DNA of 64,000 bases from Sorangium cellulosum So0157-2 (GCF_000418325.1 NC_021658.1:12442501-12506500); one strand, 5' to 3'; counted from the stretch's first letter, positions 24,076-34,648 are shown. The notes: a model not told the origin generated them from the letters alone. Numbers and translations are program-made.

Positions 24076-25317
24076 TCAGCGGGGATCGACGGCGGGCGTG
24101 GTCTCCACGCTCACGGTGCCGCCGGTCGCGATCCAGCGGAATCCGTCGATGAGCGCGGTGGAGTCGAAGCGATTGTCGCCGGTGTCGAAGAGGATGAACC
24201 GGAGCGAGATCTCCTCGCCGCCGCGCACCGGCGCCCGGGTCTTCAGCCACCGGGTGCCGCCGTCGCGGCGCGGGCTGAAGCCCGTCCCCACGAGCTCGCT
24301 CGAGCCGAGCGGGCATCCGTCGCAGACATCGAAGAACGCGATATTGACGCTGACCGGCCTGCCCTCGCCGTCGAACGAGAGATTGCCGTTGTACGACCCG
24401 GGAGGCGCGGGCGTGGCCAGCGCGACGAATTGATCGTTGAAGTCCTCGCAGACCCACTCCGGATATTCGTACGTATAGAACTTGAAGAGGAACTCGTAGC
24501 CGGTCGCGTTCTGGGGGGCGCGGAGGACGACCTCGAGGCCGATGTCGTCGTTGATGAAGTCGGAGGGAGGGCAGTCGGGGTTGTCCTGGGGGAACCCGGG
24601 GGGCGCGGCGCCGGGGCCGTAGCTCGAGCAGCTCTCGGACCAGCAGGCGTTCGGGTGGTCCGGCAGGCGGGCGCGCCCCGTCGAGAGCGCGAGCAGGCGC
24701 GCGCCGCCCTGCACGCGCACGTTGGGCCCGAACCCGTCGAAGAGGCCGACGGCGGGCGACCGCGCCGCGGGCGAGCCGTCCCCGCGGACATACCTCGCGG
24801 AGAGCACGCCCCAGCGGCGGTCGTCGCGGGAGGCGAACGCGCAGAGGTCGATCGCCCGGGCGCCGTTCGCCGGGTCGAAGTCCTCGAGCGAGAGGCCGTC
24901 GTCGCAGGGGGGTGCGACGTTGTCGATGACGCCGTCGCAGTCCTCGTCGGCGGGCGCAGGGATCTGGCCGCTCGCGTCGGGCTCGGTGACCTCGACCTCG
25001 ATGGCGCCGGGGTTCACGTTGGCGTCGGCGTCGTTGCAGTCGCCGGCGGCGGGCGTGAAGCCGTCTCCGTCGCCGTCCGCGTTGGGGTCGGTGACGGGGC
25101 CGGCGCCGCCGCTGCCCGAGCCGGGCGCGCCGGGCGCGCCGGGCGCATCCAGCCCGCCGGAGCCGTCCTCGCCGCCGGTGTCCGGGGGCTGCGCGCGCCC
25201 GTCGTCGGCGCCGCCCTGCACGGGGGAGCCACCGACGGCCGAGCACCCGAGCGCGACGAGGAGCGCCGTCACGGCGGCGACGCCGGGGACGGGGGGAGCG
25301 AGCTGACGATCAGTCAT
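24076..25317 (-). CDS. Surface lipoprotein with MopE-like metal-binding repeat
   Basis: A 413-residue protein. A lipoprotein signal (LLVALGC, Cys about residue 25) is followed by a Gly/Pro-rich spacer and then DGDGDGFTPAAGDCNDADAN and NPGAIE, the putative metal-binding motif of the MopE type (Asp-rich, calcium or copper binding). The remaining 260 residues are beta-rich (IGLEVVLRAPQNATGYEFLF, SYNGNLSFDGEGRPV) and resemble the choice-of-anchor surface domains common in this group. ATG 25317 gives the correct signal peptide. Probably a cell-surface or outer-membrane protein; ligand unknown. Confidence 0.75.
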   Translation of the reverse strand: MTDRQLAPPVPGVAAVTALLVALGCSAVGGSPVQGGADDGRAQPPDTGGEDGSGGLDAPGAPGAPGSGSGGAGPVTDPNADGDGDGFTPAAGDCNDADANVNPGAIEVEVTEPDASGQIPAPADEDCDGVIDNVAPPCDDGLSLEDFDPANGARAIDLCAFASRDDRRWGVLSARYVRGDGSPAARSPAVGLFDGFGPNVRVQGGARLLALSTGRARLPDHPNACWSESCSSYGPGAAPPGFPQDNPDCPPSDFINDDIGLEVVLRAPQNATGYEFLFKFYTYEYPEWVCEDFNDQFVALATPAPPGSYNGNLSFDGEGRPVSVNIAFFDVCDGCPLGSSELVGTGFSPRRDGGTRWLKTRAPVRGGEEISLRFILFDTGDNRFDSTALIDGFRWIATGGTVSVETTPAVDPR

Positions 25318-25412
25318 ACTGCACTTTGCCATGAGGACAGGATCGAGCCCGGGCCTGCACGCACTCCGGGTCGGATCGGGCGTCCAACGGACGACCAGAC
25401 GGCCTCGGGCGG

Positions 25413-25597
25413 CCTCAACCTCGGTCGGGCGACCTCAACCTCGGTCGGGCGACCTCAACCTGGGTCGGGTTGGCCTCAACCTGGGTCGGGTCGGCCACCT
25501 CAACCTGGGTCGGGTCGGCCCAACCCCAGTCGGGTCGGCCCAACCCCGGTCCGTCCGGCCCAACCCCGGTCGGGTCAACCTCAACCCCGGTCGGCTC
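25413..25597. repeat. Minisatellite, about 9 units of 20-24 bp
   Basis: Nine imperfect copies of a unit related to cctcaacctgggtcgggtcg, which drift stepwise from cctcaacctcgg to cccaaccccggt forms along the array. It fills the spacer between the 5' end of the MopE-like lipoprotein gene and the 3' end of argS. Confidence 0.9.
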
Positions 25598-25634
25598 CCC
25601 CCCGGCGGGTACCCCGCCCGCCCCCCCGGCCGCG

Positions 25635-27368
<1,734 letters not shown>

Positions 27369-27749
27369 GGCGCATCCTTGGCCCGGCCCCGCGGCCAATT
27401 CAATAGGAAGCCGGCGCTCCATGGCCGAACCGCGCGCCGAACCGCGCGCCGAACCGCGCGCCGAACCGCGCGCCGAACCGCGCGCCGAACCGCGCGCCGA
27501 ACCGCCCGGCGCTCCATGGCCGAACCGCGCGCCGAACCGCGCGCCGCCGCCCGCGGCGCGAGCCCCGGCGCGGCCGTCTCGGCCGGGCGCTCGCGCCGCC
27601 GCGCGGCAGCGCGCGGCAACGCGCCGATTGCGCGGCGACCCGCGGATCCACCGACGAAAACGGGCCTTCCCGCGCGCGCGCCGGCGCGGCGCGCGGCGGC
27701 GATCCCCCTTTGACAAAAATCGGGCTAGGCCGGACAGTTCACGCCTCCC
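27369..27749. other. Divergent spacer between argS and Ser/Thr kinase
   Basis: 381 bp with the 12-bp minisatellite (27425-27544) and then a GC-rich stretch. The last 50 bases (27710 onward) contain tgacaaaaatcgggctagg, a less GC-rich patch that could be promoter DNA for the kinase gene. No gene was seen. Confidence 0.6.
27425..27544. repeat. Minisatellite, 9 units of 12 bp
   Basis: Seven consecutive copies of gaaccgcgcgcc (27425-27508, the seventh altered), a break with ggcgctccatggcc, then two more copies (27521-27544). The same ggcgctccatggcc also precedes the first unit, so there is a higher-order duplication. It lies in the divergent spacer between argS and a kinase gene. Confidence 0.9.
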
Positions 27750-29933
27750 GTGAGCGCCTCCCTGCCCCCTGCCCCCGGCGATCCGAAGCCCGCCGCGAGC
27801 GACGCGCCCGCGGAGAGCGCGGCCGCCCGGATGGTCGGGACGGTCATCTCGGACCGGTACCGGATCGTCGAGCTCGTCGCGACCGGCGGGATGGGCGCGG
27901 TCTACAAGGCCGAGCACCTGCTCCTGCGCAAGTGGCTGGCGGTGAAGATCCTCCTGCCCGCGGCGCAGGGCTCGCCGGAGCTCACCGCGCGCTTCGAGCG
28001 CGAGGCGATCGCGGGCGCGCACATCCAGCACCCGAACATCGCGTCGGCGACCGACTTCGGCACGCTCCCCGACGGCTCCCGGTTCCTCGTGCTGGAGCAC
28101 GTCCGCGGGACGACGCTCGATCGCATCATCAAGAAGGGCCCGGTGCCCGCCGCGCGCGCCGCCGAGCTCGCGCGGCAGATCGCGGCGGCGCTCGCCGCGG
28201 CGCACGAGCGCGGGGTCATCCACCGCGATCTGAAGCCGCGCAACGTCATGGTCGAGCACGGCACCGACGCCGTGAAGCTTATCGACTTCGGGTTCGCGAA
28301 GGTCCCGCTGGAGCGCCTCGCCACGACGACCTCGCACAGCGGCGAGGAGCGGCCCGAGCCCATGCGCATCACGCTGAGCGGCATGGTCTTCGGCACGCTC
28401 GCGTACATGGCGCCGGAGGCGGCGCAGGGCATGGAGCACGTCGACGAGCGCTCCGACCTGTACGCCCTCGGGCTCATCCTCTACGAGATGCTCGCGGGCA
28501 AGCACCCGTTCGACTCGATCGTGCCCGTCGAGCTCTTCCGCGATCAATGCGAGACCGCGCCGCCGCCGCTCCGGCTGCGCGCTCCGGGCGTGGCGGTGAC
28601 GCGCGAGCTGGAGGCGCTCGTGATGCGCCTCCTGCGCAAGGACCCGGCAGCGCGCCCCGCCAGCGCGCGCGCGCTGCTCGCCGCGCTCGACGCCGCCGTG
28701 CCGCGGTCCGAGGCCCTCGGCCTCCTCCCGTGGAAAGAGCCGCTCTCGAGCGGGTCGTGGTCCATCGGCGACCCGCTGCGCGCGCTCCAGGCCGCCACGC
28801 CGCCCGAGCCGCCGGCGCGGCAGGAGCGAGCCGCGGCGCTCGAAGGCGCAGCGCGCGGCGGGGCCGCGGCCGCCGGCGGGGCCGCAGCCCTCGACGCCGC
28901 GGCCGGCGGCGCCGCGATGGCGGCGTCCGGCGCGCCGCGCGGGGACGAGGCGCGCGGGAACGCGGCCCACGAGGCGCGCGGGAACGCGGCGCGCGGAACG
29001 GCGGAGCGCCGGCCCCGGCCGCGGAGGCGCGCCCGGGGCTGGCTCGTCGCGGTCATCGCGATGCTCGCCGCCGGCGCCGCGGGCGGCGCGGTGCTCCTCC
29101 GCCGCCTGCCCGCGGGCGCGCCGGCGGTCGCGGGCGCCCCGGCGCCGGCGATCGCCGGCCCGGAGCTCCAGGAGGCGACCGCCGCCATGCACGCGCCGAC
29201 CGCCGCCATGCACGCGCCGGCCGCCGCAGCGCCGGCCGCCGCAGCGCCGGCCACCCGGGCGCCTGAGCCCCTCGGCGCGCCCCCACCGGCCCCGTCCGCG
29301 AGCGCCTCGGCCCCCGCGCCGGCCGGCTCCGGGGCGGCGTCGGCCGACGTCGCGGCGCTCGCCGGGCCGGCTCCGCTCGAGGGCGCGGAGCTCCCGGCCG
29401 AGCGGGAGCGCCTCGTGGGGGCGGTCCGGGCGAAGCGATGGGAGGACGCGGAGAGCGCGCTCTTCGTGCTGCTCGAGAAGGATCGCGCCGCCTTCGAGCA
29501 GCGCGACGTGATGACGGCCGCGGCCGCCGTCGCGGTGAAGAGCTCGTACCGGCCCGACGGCCGCGCGGACCCGATCTTCGAGGCGCTGGAGCGCCGCCTC
29601 GGCCAGGAAGGCCTCGACATCGCCTACGAGATCGTGAGCGGCTACGGCGGCACGCAGGGCGGAAAGCGCGCGGCCGCGCTGCTCCGCCGCCCCGAGGTGC
29701 TGGAGCGCGCGAGCGCCCCGCTGCGCATCGCCGTGGAGCTGCGCGAGGCCCCCTGCCGGCGCAAGCCGGCGCTCTTCGAGCGGGCGGCGCTCGAGGGGGA
29801 CGCGCGCGCGCTCGTGTTCCTGGAGATGCTCCGCTCGTCGCAGTGCCAGCCGCGCATCGGGCAATGCTGCTTCCACCACCACGCGGGGCTCGAGCGCGCG
29901 GTGCGCTCGCTGCGCGACCGGCTGCGCTACTGA
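27750..29933 (+). CDS. Ser/Thr protein kinase with transmembrane helix
   Basis: A 727-residue Hanks-type kinase. Residues about 30-300 hold every catalytic motif: Gly-loop ATGGMGAVYKAE, lysine LAVKIL, HRDLKPRNVM, DFGFAK and MAPE. An Ala/Pro-rich linker leads to one TM helix (about 432-452), and a periplasmic part ends in a C-terminal domain (about 555-727) with paired cysteines (CQPRIGQCCFHHH). It starts at GTG 27750, just ahead of a disordered N-terminus. It probably senses an envelope signal and phosphorylates cytoplasmic targets; substrates are unknown. Confidence 0.9.
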   Translation: MSASLPPAPGDPKPAASDAPAESAAARMVGTVISDRYRIVELVATGGMGAVYKAEHLLLRKWLAVKILLPAAQGSPELTARFEREAIAGAHIQHPNIASATDFGTLPDGSRFLVLEHVRGTTLDRIIKKGPVPAARAAELARQIAAALAAAHERGVIHRDLKPRNVMVEHGTDAVKLIDFGFAKVPLERLATTTSHSGEERPEPMRITLSGMVFGTLAYMAPEAAQGMEHVDERSDLYALGLILYEMLAGKHPFDSIVPVELFRDQCETAPPPLRLRAPGVAVTRELEALVMRLLRKDPAARPASARALLAALDAAVPRSEALGLLPWKEPLSSGSWSIGDPLRALQAATPPEPPARQERAAALEGAARGGAAAAGGAAALDAAAGGAAMAASGAPRGDEARGNAAHEARGNAARGTAERRPRPRRRARGWLVAVIAMLAAGAAGGAVLLRRLPAGAPAVAGAPAPAIAGPELQEATAAMHAPTAAMHAPAAAAPAAAAPATRAPEPLGAPPPAPSASASAPAPAGSGAASADVAALAGPAPLEGAELPAERERLVGAVRAKRWEDAESALFVLLEKDRAAFEQRDVMTAAAAVAVKSSYRPDGRADPIFEALERRLGQEGLDIAYEIVSGYGGTQGGKRAAALLRRPEVLERASAPLRIAVELREAPCRRKPALFERAALEGDARALVFLEMLRSSQCQPRIGQCCFHHHAGLERAVRSLRDRLRY

Positions 29934-29937
29934 TCCG

Positions 29938-29985
29938 CTGCGCCCGCGCTGCGCCGCTGCGCAGCTGCGCCCGCGCTGCGCCGCT
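29938..29985. repeat. 21-bp direct repeat after kinase gene
   Basis: Two copies of ctgcgcccgcgctgcgccgc plus t (29938-29958 and 29965-29985), 27 bp apart, just past the kinase stop. No function is evident. Confidence 0.85.
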
Positions 29986-30152
29986 CCGCCGGCGCTCGTC
30001 CCGCCGCTCCCCCAGGGCCCGGGGTCCCGGCGGGACACGGGCCACCCCCGACGGCCGGGAGATGGGCTACGCTCGCGCCCGCGGTCCCGAGCGCTGAGCA
30101 GGCCCGAGCACGGCGGCGAACGGCGCGCGGACGACGAGAACGAGGAAGAGGA

Positions 30153-30461
30153 ATGAGCGACAAGACAAATGAGGAGATCTACAGGGCCTACCTGCTGGCG
30201 TACGCGTGCAGCGGCGACACCTCGAAGGTCGCGGTGCTCCAGGACGCGCGCCCGCTGACCGCGACGGTCGCCGCCGCGATCGCCCTCGCGGAGCGCGATC
30301 GCCAGGCGGGCGAGCCGCCGGACACGTGGGACTCGCTGACCGAGCGCCTGCAGGCCATGTTCGACGACTTCGACCCGCACGGGTACGACCTGGCGACCGG
30401 AGACGACGAGGCGCTCGACGACGAAGACGAAGAGGACGGCGACGAGCCGATCGCCTCCTGA
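30153..30461 (+). CDS. Small acidic hypothetical protein
   Basis: A 102-residue protein with an AGGAAGAGGA purine block directly before its ATG. The first 70 residues look helical (EEIYRAYLLAYACSGDTSKV). The C-terminus is very acidic (DDEALDDEDEEDGDEPIAS). No TM or signal peptide is seen and no family was recognised. It lies 219 bp after the kinase gene in the same direction. Its real coding status is supported by the ribosome-binding site and composition, not by homology. Confidence 0.6.
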   Translation: MSDKTNEEIYRAYLLAYACSGDTSKVAVLQDARPLTATVAAAIALAERDRQAGEPPDTWDSLTERLQAMFDDFDPHGYDLATGDDEALDDEDEEDGDEPIAS

Positions 30462-30487
30462 GCCCGCGCCTCCGCGGCCGCGGGCTC
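30460..30487 (+). terminator. Hairpin after small acidic gene
   Basis: A perfect 9-bp stem gagcccgcg (30460-30468) / cgcgggctc (30479-30487) with a 10-base loop, overlapping the stop codon. No U-tract follows. Confidence 0.45.
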
Positions 30488-30524
30488 CCCTCGCGACGCG
30501 CGGCCGCCGCTGGCCAGGCAAGGA

Positions 30525-30583
30525 CGGGAAGGCGGTGAGCAGGAAGAAAGGATGAACGACCTTCCTGCTTTACCGCTTTCCCG
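30525..30583. repeat. Hairpin element (family shared with 60917-60978)
   Basis: A near-perfect inverted repeat: cgggaaggcggtgagcagga onward (30525-30546) against 30561-30583, with loop aaaggatgaacgac. The loop and inner stem closely match the hairpin at 60917-60978 (ggaagaaag...aacga...cttcc). It is in the spacer between two convergent genes and may serve as a bidirectional terminator. Confidence 0.85.
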
Positions 30584-30652
30584 AGAGGCTCTCTCCGGAG
30601 GCACGTCCCCAGGACCGGCGCCTCCCGGGGAGGCGCCGGGGAGCCGGCCCGC

Positions 30653-32047
30653 TCAGCCCCCGAGGGTCGCGCCGTTCGAGGCGATGACCTCGCGATACCA
30701 GTGCGCCGAGTCCTTGAGCACGCGCTTGCCCGTCGGGTAGTCGACGAAGACGAGGCCGAAGCGGTGCTTGTAGCCGTGGGCCCACTCGAAGTTGTCCAGG
30801 ATCGACCAGTGAAAGTAGCCGTTCACGACGGCGCCCTCGGCGATCGCCCGGCGGAGCTCGATCAGGTGGCGCGCCATGAAGTCGATGCGCTGGGGGTCGT
30901 GCACCTTGCCGTCGAGCGAGATCCAGTCCCGGGTGGACAGGCCATTTTCGGTGATCACGATGGGGCGCTTGTAGCGCTCGTAAAAGAACCTCGGACCCCA
31001 GTAGAGGCACTCGGGGGTGACGGACCACTCGAAGGCCGTGATCGGGTGTCCCACCGGGTGCGGCACGACCTCGGCGCCGCCGTTCGCCCCGGCGCGCACC
31101 GGGACTCCCCAGTAGACGTTCACGCCGCAGAACTCGACCGGCTGCGCGATGATCTCCATGTCGCCGCTCCGGATCTCGGGCAGCTCGCTCGCGAACAGGC
31201 GGAGCCCGTCCTCGGGGTACCTGCCGAAGAACACGGGATCCATCCACCACGTGTTGGTCCATGTGGTGCGGGCGCTGACCGACCAGGTCGCCGCGCGCGC
31301 GGCCTCCAGATCCTCGGGTGACGCGCTGGCGGGGTATTTCACCTGCGCGACCGGCGCATAATAGACGTTGCACTTCCCCGGGCTCGCCGCGCGGATGGCC
31401 TGCACCGACTTGCCGTGCGCGAGCAGGACGTGGTGGCACACGCGCAGGACCTCGGCGAAGCGCAGCCGGTCCCCGGGCGCGTGGCGACCCTCGTAGTGGC
31501 CGGCGCCGGCGAACACCTGCGGTTCGTTGAGCGTCATCCAGTCCTTCACCCGATCGCCGAGCTTCTTGACCACGACGCCCGTGTACTCGGCGAACCAGTC
31601 GGCGCTGTCGCGGTTCAGCCAGCCGCCCTTGTGGTAGAGCGCGAGCGGGAAGTCCCAGTGGAACAGCGTGACGTGGGGCGCGACCCCCGCCTCGAGCAGC
31701 GCGTCCACCAGCCGATCGTAGAACGCGAGGCCGCGCTCGTTGACGGCGCCCGTGCCGTCCGGCAAGACGCGCGGCCACGAGATGCTGAGTCGGTAAGCGC
31801 GGAGGCCGATGTCGCGCATGAGGGCGACGTCCTCCCGGTACCGGTGGTAGTGGTCGCACGCGACATCGCCGGTCTGGCCGTTCCAGACCGCGTCCGGCTT
31901 CTTGCAGAACATGTCCCACACGGACGGCCCCTTGCCGTCCTCGTCCGCGGCGCCCTCGATCTGGTACGACGCCGCCGCGGCGCCCCACAGGAACCCTTCC
32001 GGAAAGCCCTTTTCGCTCGGTGCCTCTTCGCTCGATGATCGCGTCAT
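30653..32047 (-). CDS. GH1 beta-glucosidase
   Basis: A 464-residue glycoside hydrolase family 1 enzyme of standard length. The acid/base Glu is in TLNEPQVF (about residue 170) and the nucleophile Glu in VITENGLS (about residue 360). The opening FPEGFLWGAAAASYQIEGAA and the substrate-binding WSILDNFEWAHGYKHRFGL are canonical. No signal peptide, so it acts in the cytoplasm on cellobiose or other beta-glucosides after uptake, by a retaining mechanism. It follows a small copper-chaperone-like gene on the same strand. Confidence 0.95.
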   Translation of the reverse strand: MTRSSSEEAPSEKGFPEGFLWGAAAASYQIEGAADEDGKGPSVWDMFCKKPDAVWNGQTGDVACDHYHRYREDVALMRDIGLRAYRLSISWPRVLPDGTGAVNERGLAFYDRLVDALLEAGVAPHVTLFHWDFPLALYHKGGWLNRDSADWFAEYTGVVVKKLGDRVKDWMTLNEPQVFAGAGHYEGRHAPGDRLRFAEVLRVCHHVLLAHGKSVQAIRAASPGKCNVYYAPVAQVKYPASASPEDLEAARAATWSVSARTTWTNTWWMDPVFFGRYPEDGLRLFASELPEIRSGDMEIIAQPVEFCGVNVYWGVPVRAGANGGAEVVPHPVGHPITAFEWSVTPECLYWGPRFFYERYKRPIVITENGLSTRDWISLDGKVHDPQRIDFMARHLIELRRAIAEGAVVNGYFHWSILDNFEWAHGYKHRFGLVFVDYPTGKRVLKDSAHWYREVIASNGATLGG

Positions 32048-32092
32048 GGTGGCCGCACCATACCAAACGCGGCCGAGCGCCGCACCGCGACG

Positions 32093-32296
32093 TCAGCCAG
32101 CCTCGCGCGCCTCGTAGCCCTCCTCGCGCACGGCCGCCACGAGCGCTTCGGCCGTCGCGCTCCCCTCGACGATCGCCTCTCCGCGCTCGAGGCTCACCTC
32201 GCACACCCGCGTGACGCCGGGGACCTTCGCGAGCGCCTTCGAGACCGCCCGAACGCAGTGGCCGCAGGACATTCCTTCGATAGCGAGTCTGCGCAC
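32093..32296 (-). CDS. CopZ-like heavy-metal-associated domain protein
   Basis: A 67-residue single HMA (ferredoxin-like beta-alpha-beta) domain with the copper-binding GMSCGHC motif (GMxCxxC) at residues 9-15 and the usual VPGVTRVCEVSLERGEAIVE core. It starts at GTG 32296 with a purine-rich GGGGAG just upstream. Soluble proteins of this size are copper chaperones that load P-type ATPases or regulators. No copper ATPase is adjacent in the window, so the partner must be elsewhere. Confidence 0.85.
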   Translation of the reverse strand: MRRLAIEGMSCGHCVRAVSKALAKVPGVTRVCEVSLERGEAIVEGSATAEALVAAVREEGYEAREAG

Positions 32297-32321
32297 CTCC
32301 CCTCTATGCCCCCACCAGGCA

Positions 32322-32456
32322 GCAGCGTCAACGAAGCCGCGCAGCGTCAAGCCACCGCGCAGCGTCAAGCGGCCGCGCAGCGTCGAGCGGCCTTGCGGCG
32401 CCGAGCGGCCTTGCAGCGCCGAGCGGCCCCGCAGCGTCGAGCGACCGCGCCGCGTC
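32322..32456. repeat. Minisatellite, 6-7 units of 18 bp
   Basis: Six full copies (32341-32448) of an 18-bp unit like gcagcgtcaagcggccgc, plus degenerate flanks. Later units carry correlated changes (cgtcaa, cgtcga, cgccga). It lies between the lipoprotein stop and the CopZ-like gene start. Confidence 0.9.
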
Positions 32457-33549
32457 ACCGCGGGCACTCCGGGCACGCCGGCCCGCCGCAGTCGACGCCG
32501 AGCTCGCCGCCGTTCCGCACGCCGTCGATGCACGTCGGCTCCTCGCACACGCTCGCCCAGCAGACGCCGGTCTCGCAGTCCGCGCCCGTCGCGCAGCCCC
32601 CGCCCGGCGGACAGGGCGCCCACGGACCGCCGCAGTCGACGCCGGTCTCGGAGCCGTTCCGCACGCCGTCCGAGCTCGACGGCCTCTGGCACGTCTTCGG
32701 GTCCCCGAGGCACACCCCGGAGATGCAGTCCTGCGGGACGGAGCAGCGCGACCCGTCCTCGCACGGCCGCCTGCAGATGCCGCCGCAGTCCACGTCGGCC
32801 TCGTCCGGGTCGCGCCGCAGGTTGATGCAGTGGCTCGGCGCGCAGAAGCCCCCGCCGTGCTGCGCGCCCACGGTGGGGACGCAGATGCGCCGGGTCCCGC
32901 ACTGGTCGTCCTCGACGATGCAGTCGAACGGCTGCGCCTCGTAGCAGATCTGGTCGACCGAGTAGAGATCCATGAGGCTGATCCCGTTGTCGAAAGGCAC
33001 GTTGACAGGCCTGTCCTCCGCCGAGCAGACATCGGAGGTGCACAGGTTGCCGTCGTTGTAGAAGTCGGCCGGATCCGGCTTGGAGACGACCTTTCCCTCG
33101 TGCGTGCACTCCAGCTGCGCGCAGTCGCCGCGCACCTGGGAGGGCAGCGGGCCCGGGTAGATCTCCAGCTGGCACACCCGATCCACGCACCGCCCGGCGC
33201 CGCAGCGCGGGTCCGGCGGTCCGGCGCACTTCGCGTCGTTGTCGCACGCCGTCCCGGCCGTCCCCGGCGCGCAGCTGAACCAGCCCTCCTGGCACTCGCT
33301 GCACGGCCTGCAGGCGAGAAAGCAGTCGGGCGCCGTGTCCTCGGGCGCGCAGCACAGCGTGTGCCCCTCCTGGACGCACGTGCACTCGTTGTCCGTGCAC
33401 TCCGTGCCGGGCGCGTACTGGGTGTCCGACTCACAGTCGGCCGTCGATTCGCAGCGCCCTCCCATCTGGCTCATCCGCTCGCAGGAAGAAACCGCAACAA
33501 AAATGAGAAATATGGAGCTTACAACGGAATGCTTAAGGCACCTGATCAT
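32455..33549 (-). CDS. Cysteine-rich surface lipoprotein (long form)
   Basis: A 364-residue protein with more than 40 cysteines. The signal peptide ends in a lipobox-like AVSSC (Cys about residue 23). The N-terminal half has irregular cysteine pairs, and the C-terminal half carries the repeat also seen in the lipoprotein at 23485: DPDEADVDCGGICRRPC, SSDGVRNGSETGVDCGGPW and CIDGVRNGGELGVDCGGPAC. This is an exported, disulfide-rich surface protein. Its initiation region is shared with the sequence module at 18290-18415. ATG 33549 yields the signal peptide directly. Confidence 0.8.
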   Translation of the reverse strand: MIRCLKHSVVSSIFLIFVAVSSCERMSQMGGRCESTADCESDTQYAPGTECTDNECTCVQEGHTLCCAPEDTAPDCFLACRPCSECQEGWFSCAPGTAGTACDNDAKCAGPPDPRCGAGRCVDRVCQLEIYPGPLPSQVRGDCAQLECTHEGKVVSKPDPADFYNDGNLCTSDVCSAEDRPVNVPFDNGISLMDLYSVDQICYEAQPFDCIVEDDQCGTRRICVPTVGAQHGGGFCAPSHCINLRRDPDEADVDCGGICRRPCEDGSRCSVPQDCISGVCLGDPKTCQRPSSSDGVRNGSETGVDCGGPWAPCPPGGGCATGADCETGVCWASVCEEPTCIDGVRNGGELGVDCGGPACPECPR

Positions 33550-33640
33550 GCGTCCAGTCCTCCGGCACGAGGCCATGGCGCCGACACCCCGGCGGCCCCA
33601 ATCCGCCGTGATGTCGCTTCCAACTCGCGACGATCCTACT
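33500..33640. repeat. Dispersed 5' module of cysteine-rich lipoprotein gene
   Basis: Overlaps the lipoprotein start and about 90 bp upstream. Blocks gcgtccag, cctccggcacgagg and ccccggcggccccaatccgc recur at 18290-18415, and partly at 19845-19895. Equal order and spacing suggest common descent rather than chance. Confidence 0.6.
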
Positions 33641-33851
33641 CGGACCCGGCACAGGTCTGCCAGTCCTGACGACAGTTTTCGACACGTTCGATCAACCCGG
33701 CATCACGGCGCCGGCGCCGGCGCCAGCGCCAGCGCCAGCACCAACGTGATTACGCGCGTGCGTCTCGTCCCATTTCGGATTCGGCTGCTCGCGGCGGCGC
33801 TCCGCGGCTCCGCGCTTGCGCTGCCCACGCCGGAGTGGTTCGCTGCTGCGC
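33550..33851. other. Divergent spacer lipoprotein/AraC
   Basis: 302 bp holding the dispersed module and, at about 33705-33740, a hexanucleotide microsatellite (ggcgcc/agcgcc units, about six copies). No gene was seen. Promoters for both divergent genes should lie here but cannot be read with confidence. Confidence 0.6.
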
Positions 33852-34631
33852 GTGACGGCTCGCGAGCACACGGCGCTTGTCGGCCACGGCGGTGTGCACG
33901 TCGTCGAGGGCGCCGGGGCGACGCGCCGCCACGCGCTCCACCTCGTCAAGCTGATGGTGCCGGTCGACGGTCCGCTCGAGGTCGACGTCGGGGGCGGGCG
34001 GCCGTTCGGGGTGCGCGCGCCCGTGCTCACCGGCGCCGGGGTCGCCCATTCCGTCGGCGCGCCGGGCGCGACGGTCACGGTGTTCCTGCCGCCCGACGGG
34101 CTCGGCGCCGGCGCGCAGGCGGTCGCCCGCGGGCGGGCGCTGGTCCTCGAGGGGGCGCAGGCCGATCGGGTGCGCGCGGCGGCGCGCGACGTGCTCCGCG
34201 GCCGGCTCGACCACGCGGCGGCGCGCGAGCTCATGCGCGCGTGCGCCCGGGCGTTCGCGCCGGGCGGCCCGCCGTGCGACCGCCGCGTGCTGCGCGCCAT
34301 GCATCGCCTGGCGGAGCAGGCGCCGGCCCGCCCCGCGCTGGGCCCGCTCGCCGCGGCCGAGGGCCTCTCGCGCTCGCGGCTCTCGCACCTGTTTCACGAC
34401 GCCTTCGGCCACCCGCTGCGCGACTACGTGACCTTCCTGCGCGTCATGTCCGCCGTCCGGGCGCTCGTCGACGGCGCCGCGCCGGCCCGGGCGGCGCTCT
34501 CCGGCGGCTTCCACGACCAGGCGCACCTGGCGCGCGCCGTCGCCGCCACGCTGGGCCGCACGCCGGGCTCCGTGGCGCGCAGCCACTTCGTACAAGCGCC
34601 GGCCTCGGCCGGGCCCATCGTGGTCCTCTGA
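33852..34631 (+). CDS. AraC-family transcriptional regulator
   Basis: A 259-residue protein. The N-terminal beta-rich, cupin-like sensor region (about residues 1-100) is followed by a C-terminal AraC-type double helix-turn-helix (about 150-245): LSRSRLSHLFHDAFGHPLRD, then ALSGGFHDQAHLARAVAATL and GRTPGSV. GTG 33852 was chosen because the in-frame upstream extension contains no feature. A DoxX-like membrane-protein gene begins 17 bp after its stop, so the two are probably one operon. Confidence 0.85.
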   Translation: MTAREHTALVGHGGVHVVEGAGATRRHALHLVKLMVPVDGPLEVDVGGGRPFGVRAPVLTGAGVAHSVGAPGATVTVFLPPDGLGAGAQAVARGRALVLEGAQADRVRAAARDVLRGRLDHAAARELMRACARAFAPGGPPCDRRVLRAMHRLAEQAPARPALGPLAAAEGLSRSRLSHLFHDAFGHPLRDYVTFLRVMSAVRALVDGAAPARAALSGGFHDQAHLARAVAATLGRTPGSVARSHFVQAPASAGPIVVL

Positions 34632-34648
34632 AACCCCAAGGAGGACCC

